Origin: JBMYQA01 sp049600855
GTDB taxonomy: Bacteria > Bacteroidota > Bacteroidia > Cytophagales > Flammeovirgaceae
Length of the DNA: 24,799 nt
Assembly: GCA_049600855.1 (NCBI GenBank)
Contig: JBMYQA010000065.1
Span: forward strand, 1 to 24,799
Direction of reading: 5' to 3'
Below are positions 1-8,600 of this stretch, piece by piece; position 1 is the first letter of the stretch, and each line of letters starts with the position of its first letter. A model generated the notes under the pieces. It searched no databases, was not told the origin of the DNA, and was given only the letters and a program-made list of their open reading frames with translations. The position numbers and the translations under genes were made by a program.

Positions 1-140
1 GATATACTTAGGAATATTTATAGAAATATTCAAACCCCAAGTAATTAATCATTTTCATAACTATAACCTGAATTCACTTTACTTTTACGACACCTTCTTC
101 ACATCAATTAAATTTATTAAAATAAGATAAATAGATAATA

Positions 141-1025
141 ATGGTAATTATAAAAATGTTTCCAGCAAAAGAAGGAGATAGCTTTCTAATCAATTTAAAT
201 AACCAAAAACATATTTTAATTGATTGTGGATATCCTGATACATATAATAAATATATCAAAGAAGAAATGGCATCCATTAAGGAGTTGGAATTACTTGTAG
301 TGACTCATTATGATCAAGATCATATTTATGGAGCATTAACCTTTTTAAAGGAAAATAATGAAAAGCAAAATATAAAAATAAAACAAGTTTGGCATAATGC
401 ATTTAAGCATATACAATTCATAAAACCAGAGAATGGAAACATCTCTAGAAATGATCAAAAAATACTCAAGCAAATATCCTTAAATGGATACCCAAGCCAA
501 AACAAGAACACGATTAGTGCAGCTCAAGGATCATCATTAGCTGGGTTGATATTATATGGAGGCTACAATTGGAATATAGATTTTAATGGAAAATCTATTT
601 CAACTAATAACGTACAGTTACAATCTGAAAAATATAAAATCTATTTGTTATCACCTGATAATACAAAACTAGAAAAGCTCGCAACTCAATGGAAAAAAGA
701 ACTAACCCGAAAAGGATTTCGAGGAAAGATATTTAATGATGCATTTGAATTTCTAACAATTCAAGAGAGAAGCGAAGTTTTAAATAGAAAAACAAAAACA
801 ATATCTCAGTCTCATAACTTATTTGAAAAGTTATTACGTCAATCATTTTTGGAAGATCAATCAAAAGTAACTAAAGATAATGCGCCTGAAAACCTGAATA
901 CAATACGAAAAATGGCTTTACAAGTACTCTCTAAAGAGAATTCTTATAAAGCCAGCATGAAGAGAAAAAGAAAGAAAGCGGCAAGAGATGATAAGTATTT
1001 AATGACTGCTATTGCTAAAATCTAA
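141..1025 (+). pseudogene. MBL-fold hydrolase N-terminal part fused in frame to an ISAs1-type transposase tail
   Basis: The first ~230 residues look like a ComEC/Rec2-type metallo-beta-lactamase-fold hydrolase: an ILIDCG strand (residues ~25-30) is followed by the metal-binding motif THYDQDH (55-61, HxDxDH form), then WHN (~83-85), QGSSLAG (~130-136) and GGYNWN. In such proteins a second half normally supplies the remaining metal ligands (a GD/AD-containing strand and a later SHHGS-like motif); I see neither. From about residue 236 the sequence changes to EDQSKVTKDNAPENLNTIRK and a K/R-rich stretch ending in DDKYL, which reads as the C-terminal end of an ISAs1-family transposase. The open frame is therefore probably a decayed MBL gene joined to an IS remnant, unlikely to be catalytic. 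The coding is AT-rich compared with the genes to the right. The start at 141 is the first ATG ahead of the conserved fold. MBL genes of this type often sit in accessory or defence islands, but its original role cannot be told. Confidence 0.6.
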
Positions 1026-1043
1026 TTTTGATGCAATCACCCT
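846..1043 (+). mobile_element. ISAs1-family insertion sequence remnant: transposase C-terminus and probable right end
   Basis: Residues ~236-294 of the frame starting at 141 match the usual tail of ISAs1-type transposases: an acidic/serine segment (EDQSKV), then NAPENLNTIRKMALQ, then a basic segment (KASMKRKRKKAARDDKYL) just before the stop at 1023-1025. Directly after the stop, TTTTGATGCAATCACCCT (1026-1043) resembles the complement of the CAGGG...GCATC-like terminal repeats I associate with this family; that point rests on recall and needs checking. The rest of the element, including the catalytic DDE region and left end, is absent, so a deletion probably fused the remnant to the MBL gene. 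I place the left limit at about 846 from where the protein similarity changes; it may be off by tens of bases. Confidence 0.6.
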
Positions 1044-1366
1044 ATAAAGGATATGGGATTTTTAACTCGAATGTAATGTCAGCTCATTATCAAGATCAGG
1101 ATAAAGTATTAGGTGCTATATTATTAAAACTGAAAAATACATATGGAGAATCCAAAGCGGTGGGTGATTTTATTGAATTTGGTCGACATGGTGAATTTAT
1201 AAAAGCAGATGGGAATTATACTTTATACAAAATCAATATGCCCCTGAAATATAAATTGAAGTATATTATGGGAAACAGATGTTTTCCTACATTTCAAGAC
1301 GCGGAAAAGTTTTATCAAAAGAACCTAAATCAAATTAAGAAAGTGAATTCCATATATAAAAGATAA
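1031..1366 (+). CDS. Hypothetical protein, probably a fragment (111 aa)
   Basis: I do not recognise this product. It is a basic, AT-rich protein of 111 residues from the ATG at 1031 (a TTG lies one codon earlier). Visible features are YGIFNSNVMSAHYQDQD near the start, FIEFGRHGEF and FPTFQDAEKFYQKNL near the end. There is no signal peptide, membrane segment or known catalytic motif. The first codons overlap the probable right end of the ISAs1 remnant, so the start may be artificial and the frame may be the surviving C-terminal part of a gene interrupted by the insertion. It lies 3-5 bases after the chimeric MBL frame. Expression is doubtful. Confidence 0.35.
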   Translation: MQSPYKGYGIFNSNVMSAHYQDQDKVLGAILLKLKNTYGESKAVGDFIEFGRHGEFIKADGNYTLYKINMPLKYKLKYIMGNRCFPTFQDAEKFYQKNLNQIKKVNSIYKR

Positions 1367-1412
1367 TTTTATAAGTGTAGTAAAGAATGCTACATTATTA
1401 TCATACCACCTC

Positions 1413-1453
1413 TTGTTGTACCACTCTCCATTTTGGTACAACAATGGTACAAC
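1413..1453. repeat. 11-bp inverted repeat plus a third copy of its core, TGGTACAAC
   Basis: TTGTTGTACCA (1413-1423) and TGGTACAACAA (1434-1444) form a perfect 11-bp inverted repeat with a 10-base spacer, and TGGTACAAC recurs directly at 1445-1453. An 8-bp inverted repeat (GGATTTCT/AGAAATCC, 1466-1488) follows. The group lies between the AT-rich accessory genes and the 3' end of the tRNA-Arg gene. Repeated short sites in such a place could be binding sites for an integrase or excisionase left by a mobile element, but no integrase gene is visible. As a terminator for the rightward gene it lacks a clear T-run. Confidence 0.5.
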
Positions 1454-1490
1454 GAATTGTGATCTGGATTTCTAAAAAGTAGAAATCCTG

Positions 1491-1527
1491 AAAAAAGAAA
1501 AATGCTCAAACCTTTCGGAATGAGCAT
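1491..1527 (-). terminator. Rho-independent terminator of the tRNA-Arg gene
   Basis: Read on the minus strand, the arms ATGCTCA and TGAGCAT (plus-strand 1521-1527 and 1502-1508) form a 7-bp stem whose interior can add a CC/GG pair around TTTC. The stem is followed by a T-rich run (complement of the A-rich 1491-1501). It lies about 37 bases past the tRNA 3' end at 1564, so it should end that transcript. Confidence 0.7.
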
Positions 1528-1563
1528 CTTATCTATTTTTTGGAAATCCTGATTGTTTCCTAG

Positions 1564-1637
1564 TGACCTCCGCAGGATTCAAACCTGCAACCTCTTGAGC
1601 CGTAATCAAGTGCTCTATTCAGTTGAGCTAGGAGGCC
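1564..1637 (-). tRNA. tRNA-Arg, anticodon ACG
   Basis: The minus strand folds into a complete cloverleaf of 74 bases. The acceptor stem is GGCCTCC paired with GGAGGTC (one G-T pair), the discriminator base is A, and CCA is not encoded. The D-arm has the GCTC...GAGC stem. The anticodon stem CTTGA/TCAAG holds the loop TTACGGC, giving anticodon ACG (arginine, CGN codons; the A is normally deaminated to inosine). The T-arm is GCAGG/CCTGC with loop TTTGAAT. The 3' end faces the AT-rich accessory stretch to the left, the usual integration side for tRNA-targeting elements. Confidence 0.95.
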
Positions 1638-1655
1638 ATGTGTTTAACGGGAGAG

Positions 1656-1685
1656 CAAAAGTAGAGATTAAATTTTATTTCGCAA
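1656..1685 (-). promoter_or_regulatory. Bacteroidota housekeeping promoter for tRNA-Arg
   Basis: On the minus strand TTG (plus 1683-1685), a 19-base spacer and TACTTTTG (plus 1656-1663) match the Bacteroidota primary-sigma consensus TTG-N19-TAnnTTTG at every defined position. Transcription would begin near 1649-1650, about a dozen bases before the tRNA 5' end at 1637. This supports the phylum assignment. Confidence 0.75.
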
Positions 1686-1736
1686 TAGATCATTCGTAAA
1701 TTTTTGAAATAAATTCTGAATCCTTCTCCTGACTGC

Positions 1737-1744
1737 TATATTTG
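1737..1744 (+). promoter_or_regulatory. recR: Probable -7 box for recR
   Basis: TATATTTG fits the Bacteroidota -7 consensus TAnnTTTG exactly. Transcription would start near 1750 and give a leader of about 30 bases before the recR ATG at 1782. The expected upstream TTG at about 1715-1717 is only weakly matched (TTCTG), so the assignment rests on the -7 box and its position. Confidence 0.45.
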
Positions 1745-1781
1745 TTGCTCAATCGTAGCTCTAATCCCTTTAATGCATATT

Positions 1782-2384
1782 ATGGAATTCCCTTCTAAGT
1801 TAATTGAGGACGCGGTGAATGAAATCGCTAAATTACCTGGTATTGGTAAAAAATCTGCGCTGAGGCTCGCGTTGTTCTTGCTCAAACAGGAGGAGGCTAC
1901 TACTCAATCTTTGGCTGAGGCCTTGGTGAAGCTTAGAACGGAAATTAAATATTGCCAAACGTGCCATAATATTTCGGATGCAGATATTTGCTCCATTTGT
2001 GCATCGGCTACGCGGGATAAGTCCTTGCTCTGTGTGGTGGAAACGCCTTCTGATGTACTCGCTATTGAGAATACGGGGCAATTTAAAGGGGTGTATCATG
2101 TGCTTGGGGGGGTGATTTCGCCCATTGAGGGGATTGGCCCAAGTGATTTGAAGGTAAATGAATTAATTCAACGGTTACCAGGATCGGAAATTAAGGAGGT
2201 GATTTTTGCTTTGAGCTCTACCATGGAGGCGGACACGACAGCGTTCTACATTACAAAGAAAATTCGGGATTTTGGGGTGAAAATTAGTTCCATTGCCCGT
2301 GGGGTTCCTGTTGGTGGCGAGTTGGAATACACCGATGAGGTTACCTTGGGCAGAAGTATTGTTGGAAGGGTCAGCTATGATTAA
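1782..2384 (+). CDS. recR: Recombination mediator protein RecR
   Basis: RecR works with RecO (and RecF in some bacteria) to load RecA onto SSB-coated single-stranded DNA at gaps. The 200-residue product has the full family layout: an N-terminal helix-hairpin-helix (LPGIGKKSALRLALFLL), a four-cysteine zinc motif (CQTCHNISDADICSIC), a Toprim domain with VVETPSDVLAIE, and a C-terminal segment with ARGVPVGGELEYTDEVTL and the terminal GR motif. The length is normal for the family. I prefer the ATG at 1782 because MEFPSKLIEDAV matches the usual start; an in-frame ATG at 1773 would add only three residues. The gene stands alone, divergent from the tRNA gene and convergent with the giant leftward gene, and has no sign of decay. 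Confidence 0.96.
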   Translation: MEFPSKLIEDAVNEIAKLPGIGKKSALRLALFLLKQEEATTQSLAEALVKLRTEIKYCQTCHNISDADICSICASATRDKSLLCVVETPSDVLAIENTGQFKGVYHVLGGVISPIEGIGPSDLKVNELIQRLPGSEIKEVIFALSSTMEADTTAFYITKKIRDFGVKISSIARGVPVGGELEYTDEVTLGRSIVGRVSYD

Positions 2385-2398
2385 ATACAGTGAGTAAC

Positions 2399-2467
2399 AT
2401 GCTTGTAGTGGTGTTAGGTATTCTCGCGGTTATTGGCTTTGCCCACTTTATGTGGTTTTGGATATAA
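2399..2467 (+). CDS. Possible 22-residue hydrophobic micro-protein
   Basis: The ATG at 2399 opens a 22-codon frame ending at TAA 2465-2467. Its product, MLVVVLGILAVIGFAHFMWF plus two residues, is almost wholly hydrophobic and could span a membrane once. A GTG three codons earlier (2390) is an alternative start. The frame begins 15 bases after the recR stop and ends just before a hairpin (2471-2515), so it could be cotranscribed with recR. Small one-helix proteins of this kind exist as subunits of membrane complexes, but nothing here identifies one and a frame this short can arise by chance. Confidence 0.3.
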   Translation: MLVVVLGILAVIGFAHFMWFWI

Positions 2468-2470
2468 GCA

Positions 2471-2515
2471 CCTGTTTGAACTTTTTCGTTCGGCTAAATA
2501 AAAAATTCAAACAGG
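2471..2515. repeat. 10-bp inverted repeat with a 25-base loop downstream of recR
   Basis: CCTGTTTGAA (2471-2480) and TTCAAACAGG (2506-2515) are perfect complements; the flanking AGC/GCT extend the stem past one mismatch. No T-run follows, so it is not a standard terminator. It may protect or shape the recR 3' end, or be a degenerate mobile hairpin. Confidence 0.45.
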
Positions 2516-2571
2516 CGCTAAGCAGTTGAAAGTAAAGTTTAAAAGAGCGTTGCTGCTTCTTAGTGTATCAG

Positions 2572-2599
2572 AAAAAGCCAGCACGCTCTCGCACTGGCT
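2572..2599 (-). terminator. Rho-independent terminator of the giant secreted-protein gene
   Basis: On the minus strand AGCCAG (plus 2594-2599) pairs with CTGGCT (plus 2576-2581) around a 12-base loop that can form an inner GC/GC pair. The stem is followed at once by TTTTTC (complement of plus 2572-2576). It lies about 75 bases beyond the stop codon of the leftward gene. Confidence 0.7.
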
Positions 2600-2610
2600 C
2601 CAAAAACTAC

Positions 2611-2647
2611 CTAGTGCTCTGTCATTTCAAGTGTGACAGAGCACTAG
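2611..2647. repeat. Perfect 14-bp inverted repeat with TAGTG...CACTA ends
   Basis: CTAGTGCTCTGTCA (2611-2624) and TGACAGAGCACTAG (2634-2647) are perfect complements around the 9-base loop TTTCAAGTG. It is 27 bases past the stop of the leftward gene; on that strand GTAGTTTTTGG follows, so it could contribute to termination. The long perfect stem and its TAGTG ends, shared with the palindrome at 23104-23181, also fit a small mobile palindrome (MITE- or REP-like). Confidence 0.6.
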
Positions 2648-2673
2648 TAGTACCTGCTCAATAATTGTTATCC

Positions 2674-5600
2674 TTATTCTACCATTAACCTTCCCATGTA
2701 AACTCCTCCAAACACATCCCTGACTTTCACCAAATACATACCCGCCACTAGGCTGTCTCGGTCTATGGTAACAACTTCACGATCAATCTGCTGAATCGTT
2801 TTAATCGGACGACCTAACGGATCGTAGATGACGAATTCCTGAATGGGTGCTGGATATGGCCGATCAAAGCTGGAAAGAATCCGCACTTGGGTGTGAGTGG
2901 TCATTGGATTCGGCGCAAAGTTCAAAGACAACACATTACGATTGATATCAGATGAATTGAAAATCGTCTCCGAAACTGTATTGGTGATGATGAAATCATT
3001 GTAATCAAATTGAATAGCTGCTGAGTTATGTACTTGTGAGCCATGCGGAATTCCATCTTTTAAGCGGATACTAAATTGCACAAAGCCATGACTATTGGGT
3101 TCATCGGTGATGCTATCGGGCAGGTGGATGCCGATAAACTCCCAGCGTAAAATCCCATTCTCATTTTGGAACTTGGTCAGTTGATGACTCTCTCCTTGAA
3201 GTGTCACCGTACTTGGATCAAGGTAATCGGAAAGGGTGTCCAAAATAATCACTCTCGAGGCGTAGTAGTTCCCCACATTCTGAAAGCGGATGCGGTAAAT
3301 CAGGGCATCTCCGGAACCCAAACGCCCACCTAACTCAGAACCTGTATAGAACACTAACTTATCATTTGGATCGAATGAGCCTACAATTTCTTCGGAGGTT
3401 ATCGTTACGTTATCTGCTGAATTGCAATCGGCTATGCCATTACCTAAGCTTGCGTTGATTGCCGCAAACTCGCCTAATGGGGCAACTCTGCTCACGGAGT
3501 CGGTCACGTAAATCGTTTTTGATGTTCCTGCAGGAATTTCATCCAATTGCCAAGTGTATTGCGTACCAGTCATGCTACTCCAAGATACATCGCTCGAAAG
3601 TGGCACAATATGTTCGCCAAAATCTACTTCTAAGGCAACATTGGAAGCCGTTACAGCGCCGTCGTTTTGATAGGTAATGGCAATGGTGTTCTGAAAACCT
3701 CTTCTCAATGCTGTAGTCGATAAACTAACCGATAAATCTGGATTTGGACAACCTGAAAATAACCCAAAGTCTAATCCGCAATGGCTGGAGTCGGATGCGG
3801 TGATTGTAAGGGAATGCGCACCCTGATTCGTTGGGCATACTTGCGACCAATTTCCTTCAGGCAAGGCGGCAATGGTATATTCGCCTTCATCCAAGTAAGT
3901 TTTATACTTGCCAAAAGCATCTGTACTCAACACCTTATTCCCAGGTTGGATGATGATTGTTTGATTTGCCAATACTGCTTCCTCGATATCTTGCTGGCAA
4001 TTTTGGTTTTGATCATGATAAACGATTCCGCACACCAGCACGCCATTTTCTTCCACCACATCTATACATCCATTAATCGGTTGATTAGTGAATTCTTGAA
4101 TCAGACCAGAGGGCCAAATTACGCGAATGGAATCTATGGTAGTCGCATCGCCCAAACCAACTAACACCCGCATAGTTCCTTGTCCGCCAGCACCTCCACC
4201 TGTTTGGGTCGTTACTGCTCTCATCTGCCAAACTTCCTGATCATATATCCTTGCTTTTACCATCACTTTTGCACCTATTCCACTTCGATTGGAACGTGTG
4301 CCTTCTAATCGTACACATGCCCAATTATTGCATTGTCCTCGACTATTCTTATAAAATTGATTTGCTTGATTAGAGTGATTGGCGATGAACAAATCCAAAT
4401 CGCCATCGTTGTCATAATCGCCTAAGGCCGTCCCAAATGAGTTGGCCAAGTCGCGCGTCATCGGGTTGTCTAATCTTGAGAAAGTCGCATCGCCATTATT
4501 CGCATAGAAGAAGTTTTCTCCATCTTGATCATTCGTTACGATCAAATCCAAATCTCCATCATTGTCTAAATCTGCCCAGGCACTTCCGTGAGAGTGTCCG
4601 CCATCATTGACTACCACTCCAGAGGTAATGCGCGTGAAGTGCCCATTGCCATCATTTTGATACAAGAAATTATCCTGATTACTCGCATTCGCCACAAACA
4701 CATCCAAATCGCCATCGTTGTCGTAATCGCCCCAGCTACTACCTACCGAGTTGGCACCGTCATTCACAAGGTGTCCGCTTGTCATTTTCTCAAACACCCC
4801 ATTTCCCTCATTAATATATAGCGCATTATTTTGTCCGTTGGTATTCACCACAAACAAGTCTACATCACCATCACTGTCCACATCTGCCCAAGCTCCCCCT
4901 ACCGTGTTAGAAGCTTCTGTCACTACAATACCTGTCGTGATTCGCGTAAAAGAGCCATCGCCATTATTGTGGTAGAGCAAATTGAAGCGCGTAGGCATAA
5001 AATCTGCGACAAATAAGTCTAAGTAACCATCGTTATCGTAATCGCCCCACGCTGCGCCGTGGCAATATCCGCCATAGTTGGCAATTTCGCCAGTAGTGAT
5101 TTGGGTAAAACTGCCATCGCCATTGTTTTCATACAACTGATTGACTGCCTGAAGGTTATTCGCCAAAAATACATCTAGGTCGCCATCGTTGTCGTAATCG
5201 CCCCAAGTGCTTGAAACCGTTCCTCCTAAAGCATTCACCAATTCCCCTTCCGTGATTTTAGTGAAGGAGCCATCGCCATTATTTCGATACAACGCATTGG
5301 GTTTGTTGGACTCATATTCGGGAATGAACAAATCTTCGAATCCATCATTGTCATAATCTACCCAATTGACGCTCCATGAATTGTTTAATTCCGTATTTAG
5401 ATCGGGAATTTGCTGTTGCTCAAATTGCATATTGGGGTCGTAAGCGAGATGGATGGTGGGCAAATCTTGCCCACAGGCGGCCTTACTTCTTAAACTCGCC
5501 AATAGAAAATCTCCTGCTTTGAAATCCTGCTCCAACTGCATTTGAAAACGCAATTTTATTCTACTCGAATCTAAATCAAGCACACCGGGCAATCCACGAT

Positions 5601-8600
5601 CAGCTAATCGGCTATGCAATTCCTGTAAATTAAAGGTATAGGTATTATTCGATTGATTTGGATTTCCTACCGAAATGTAAGGCTCATTTAAAGGATACAT
5701 TAACGCACTACTTCCCTGTAGGTAGCTCATTTTATTAGTAGTTGGAACTTGAATAGCTACAAACAAGTCTGTAGCTACCGCCAATTGAACACTAGCAATT
5801 TCCACTTCAACCTCTACCACAGAACTACAGGCATCTCCAATCGTTTTTCCATTTATTCGGAACTGAGTTTGGGCAGGCTTTGGCTCTGCATAGAGCTTCA
5901 TGGTACGATAGGTACATTGAAAATCAGCAAAATTATTGGGATAGCCTGAGCATTCATAGCCGGCATACACGGTAATGTAATCGTAATTACAATTTGAGTA
6001 GGAAGCTTCTATGGCAATATCTTGGTTATCCAACGAGCCAATTTGATAGATATCGCCAACTTTGGGAAAATCCACGCCCGATGATTGATCGTATACGCGT
6101 TTAATCGTAAATGCACCAGACGGCGATTTGATATGTACCCAAGTGTTATTTACTGAACTGCCATTGGTATATAATCGTGCATTCCAAGTAACTGTTTTCT
6201 CCAATCCATCTATTTTGGGATTGCTAGATGTAATACTCAGTAACCGAGGACTAAATTTTATTCGGTCAGGAGCTGAAGTAAGCGTTTCTGTTCCACTGCC
6301 TAAGATGGCTTGCTTGGCAAACGTAAATTCCCAAGGCATATCCAAATAGGTATTTTGAGGGACAAAACAATTTGGAGCCAATTCAATGTAAACGGTTCCA
6401 CTAAATCCATCGTCACTATACTCCAACGTTCCGCCATTGGCCTTGTATAAAGCGGCCAAGTCGAACCATAAGGTATCGCCCGCAATTTGAGTAGGCTGAA
6501 TGGGGTTAACGGTTTGGGTCACTGCTGCATTGGTGTATCGCGTTCGCCGCTGCTTCATGTAACTATTGAGTAGGGTATAATTTGCTGGAATGACCACCCT
6601 TGCCTGTTGCATACTTGCCCAACTTCTGTATTCGTAAGGAAAGAGATTTCCCCCTTCATAATTGGAACAACAATCTCCAATACTTAACTGGAAGTTTTGA
6701 GTGATGACTTTGCTACAGCCACTAATCGTGGTATTTTTACTTCCAGAAACTGCAAAATAATAGCCGATCAGGGTAAACCTTCCGCTACGAATGCCGCATT
6801 GGTATTGATCACTGGAGTTTGTTGGATTAGGAAGATGACTCAGGTAAAAGTCATTTTCCACCGTAACTTCCTTAATCGCCCCACCAATATTTCCCGTCAC
6901 TTTGTATTTTGGTTTTAGCCAAATGGAATCGCCTTGATCAAACTGAAAGTTCACCAATTCAGGACATTGAGCGGCAAGGCCATTTGGACTGAAATCATAG
7001 CTAAAAGTCCGCGTAGTGCCGACTGTTTGCGCACTCACATTCACTTCACTACAAGAAAGGTAAGTATGGGCACTCGCATCGTAAATCAATAATTCTGCAC
7101 CCAAAGCGCTGAGTTGATTGCCATCTGGAATAGTCGTTTTTGCATAGCCATACGCCCAGTTTACATGATTAGCAGATGTGAACACCTCACCAGTAAAAAT
7201 CGCTTCCAAGGTATCGCCAACCATCACGCGATTGGTTTTGATCTTACTGAGATCTAACCCACCATTCCCATCAGGTAATCCATTTTGATCATTATCAGGC
7301 TGACCGTAACTTACTCGTTGGATGGTATAATTTCTAAAAGCTAAACCGCCATCTGAACAGTCTAGTGGACAATGCAAATAGGAGCTGGTTAAGGTTTGAC
7401 AGCTCATTGGGATGGGACAAGTAGCAGCACAAGTGGTATCAGCAAGGTATTGTGCCGTTAAGTTGATTTGTAATTCAGCACCATCGGTTTGTCCCGTGCA
7501 ATTGGGCAACAAGGTCAAATTTAATTCCGATTTTGGAATGGGAAAGGGAGCAGGTAAGGGATATTTTACAATTAATTGTCGTGTTCCTTCATTAAAAGAT
7601 GCCGCTGAAGCTGCCCAAGTTTTTGGACCACTGTGGTAATCCAAATCGTTCAGATTTCCACTCCACGCTAATCCCTCTGGTAAATCGAAAACGAGTTGGT
7701 AATGTGCCCCTGCGCCTTGTGGAAGGTTATTCTCATGGCTAGAAACTGTGAATGTATAAGTGGCTGGCTCTCCGTCATAAACATCTGCTGGAGCTTCCGT
7801 AAAAAAGGTCATGTAATTGATATTCACCTCTTGCCCTTTTCCCGACTTTGCGTAGGTATTGATTTCGCATACATCCTGATAAGCTAAATCGTACCGCCAA
7901 CCCATGATCTTATCCGCTCCACATGCGGTGATGCAGCAGCGATACGTATCCCAAGTGACAATTAAAGTAACTTTAGGGGGAAGGTCAGGTAAATTCAACA
8001 ACACTTGCCCAATGGAATTCGTACCCAAACAAGCATAGGCATTTGTCTGATTGGTAGGCGTAGTGGAAACGGGTAAGATTAAAGTTTCATTCCCTTCTCC
8101 CTCAAACTGATAGCGAATACTTGCAGGGTCTATTTTAGCGAATATTGTCGGGTCAAAGGTATCGTTAGCAGCATTTATCAAGGCTAACTCCAGGTCTTTC
8201 GCTAATCCACTTCCGTTATTGTACAGTCGTATTTCTTGCTTGCTAGGTACTTCTGCTGCAAAGCAAGTCGACAAGGAAGGAGTAGTGGTCACTTTAATGT
8301 TGGGGGTTTGGTAATCCACCGTGATGTGGGCATTGCTACTTTGTGTTTGCCCGTTTCCTGCTTCTCCCCAAAACACATGTATGACCGAACTTAAGGTTTT
8401 ATCTTGACAAGTAATCCCCACCAACTGTTGTGTAATGGTGATGCGTTCGAAAGGATCAAAAAAGGAATCGCCATTTCCGATGCTAGAAAAATCAGCTACA
8501 GTCAAACTGTCATCATCCAGTATTCCCATATCACTTGAAACCCAAGATAATTCGGAAGGATGCACATCTGCCAATTGAAATCGATCAATTTTCCCATTGC

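Noticed and set aside
12..31. 8-bp hairpin GAATATTT/AAATATTC at the window start
   Set aside because: It consists almost only of A and T, has no T-run after it, and the gene it might terminate is outside the window.
1482..1552. Direct repeat GAAATCCTGA (1482-1491, 1543-1552) as attachment-site copies
   Set aside because: It is only 10 bases and does not match the tRNA 3' end, which a tRNA-targeting attachment site would copy.
3781..4164. 127-codon plus-strand frame inside the giant gene
   Set aside because: It lies antisense to well-supported coding sequence and its product has no recognisable features.
4380..5370. Regularly spaced near-identical DNA motifs (ccatcgttgtcgtaatcgcc type), CRISPR- or tandem-repeat-like
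   Set aside because: They are the reverse complement of codons for DYDNDGDLDLF cores in the seven FG-GAP repeats; the spacing is that of protein repeats and spacers are homologous coding sequence.
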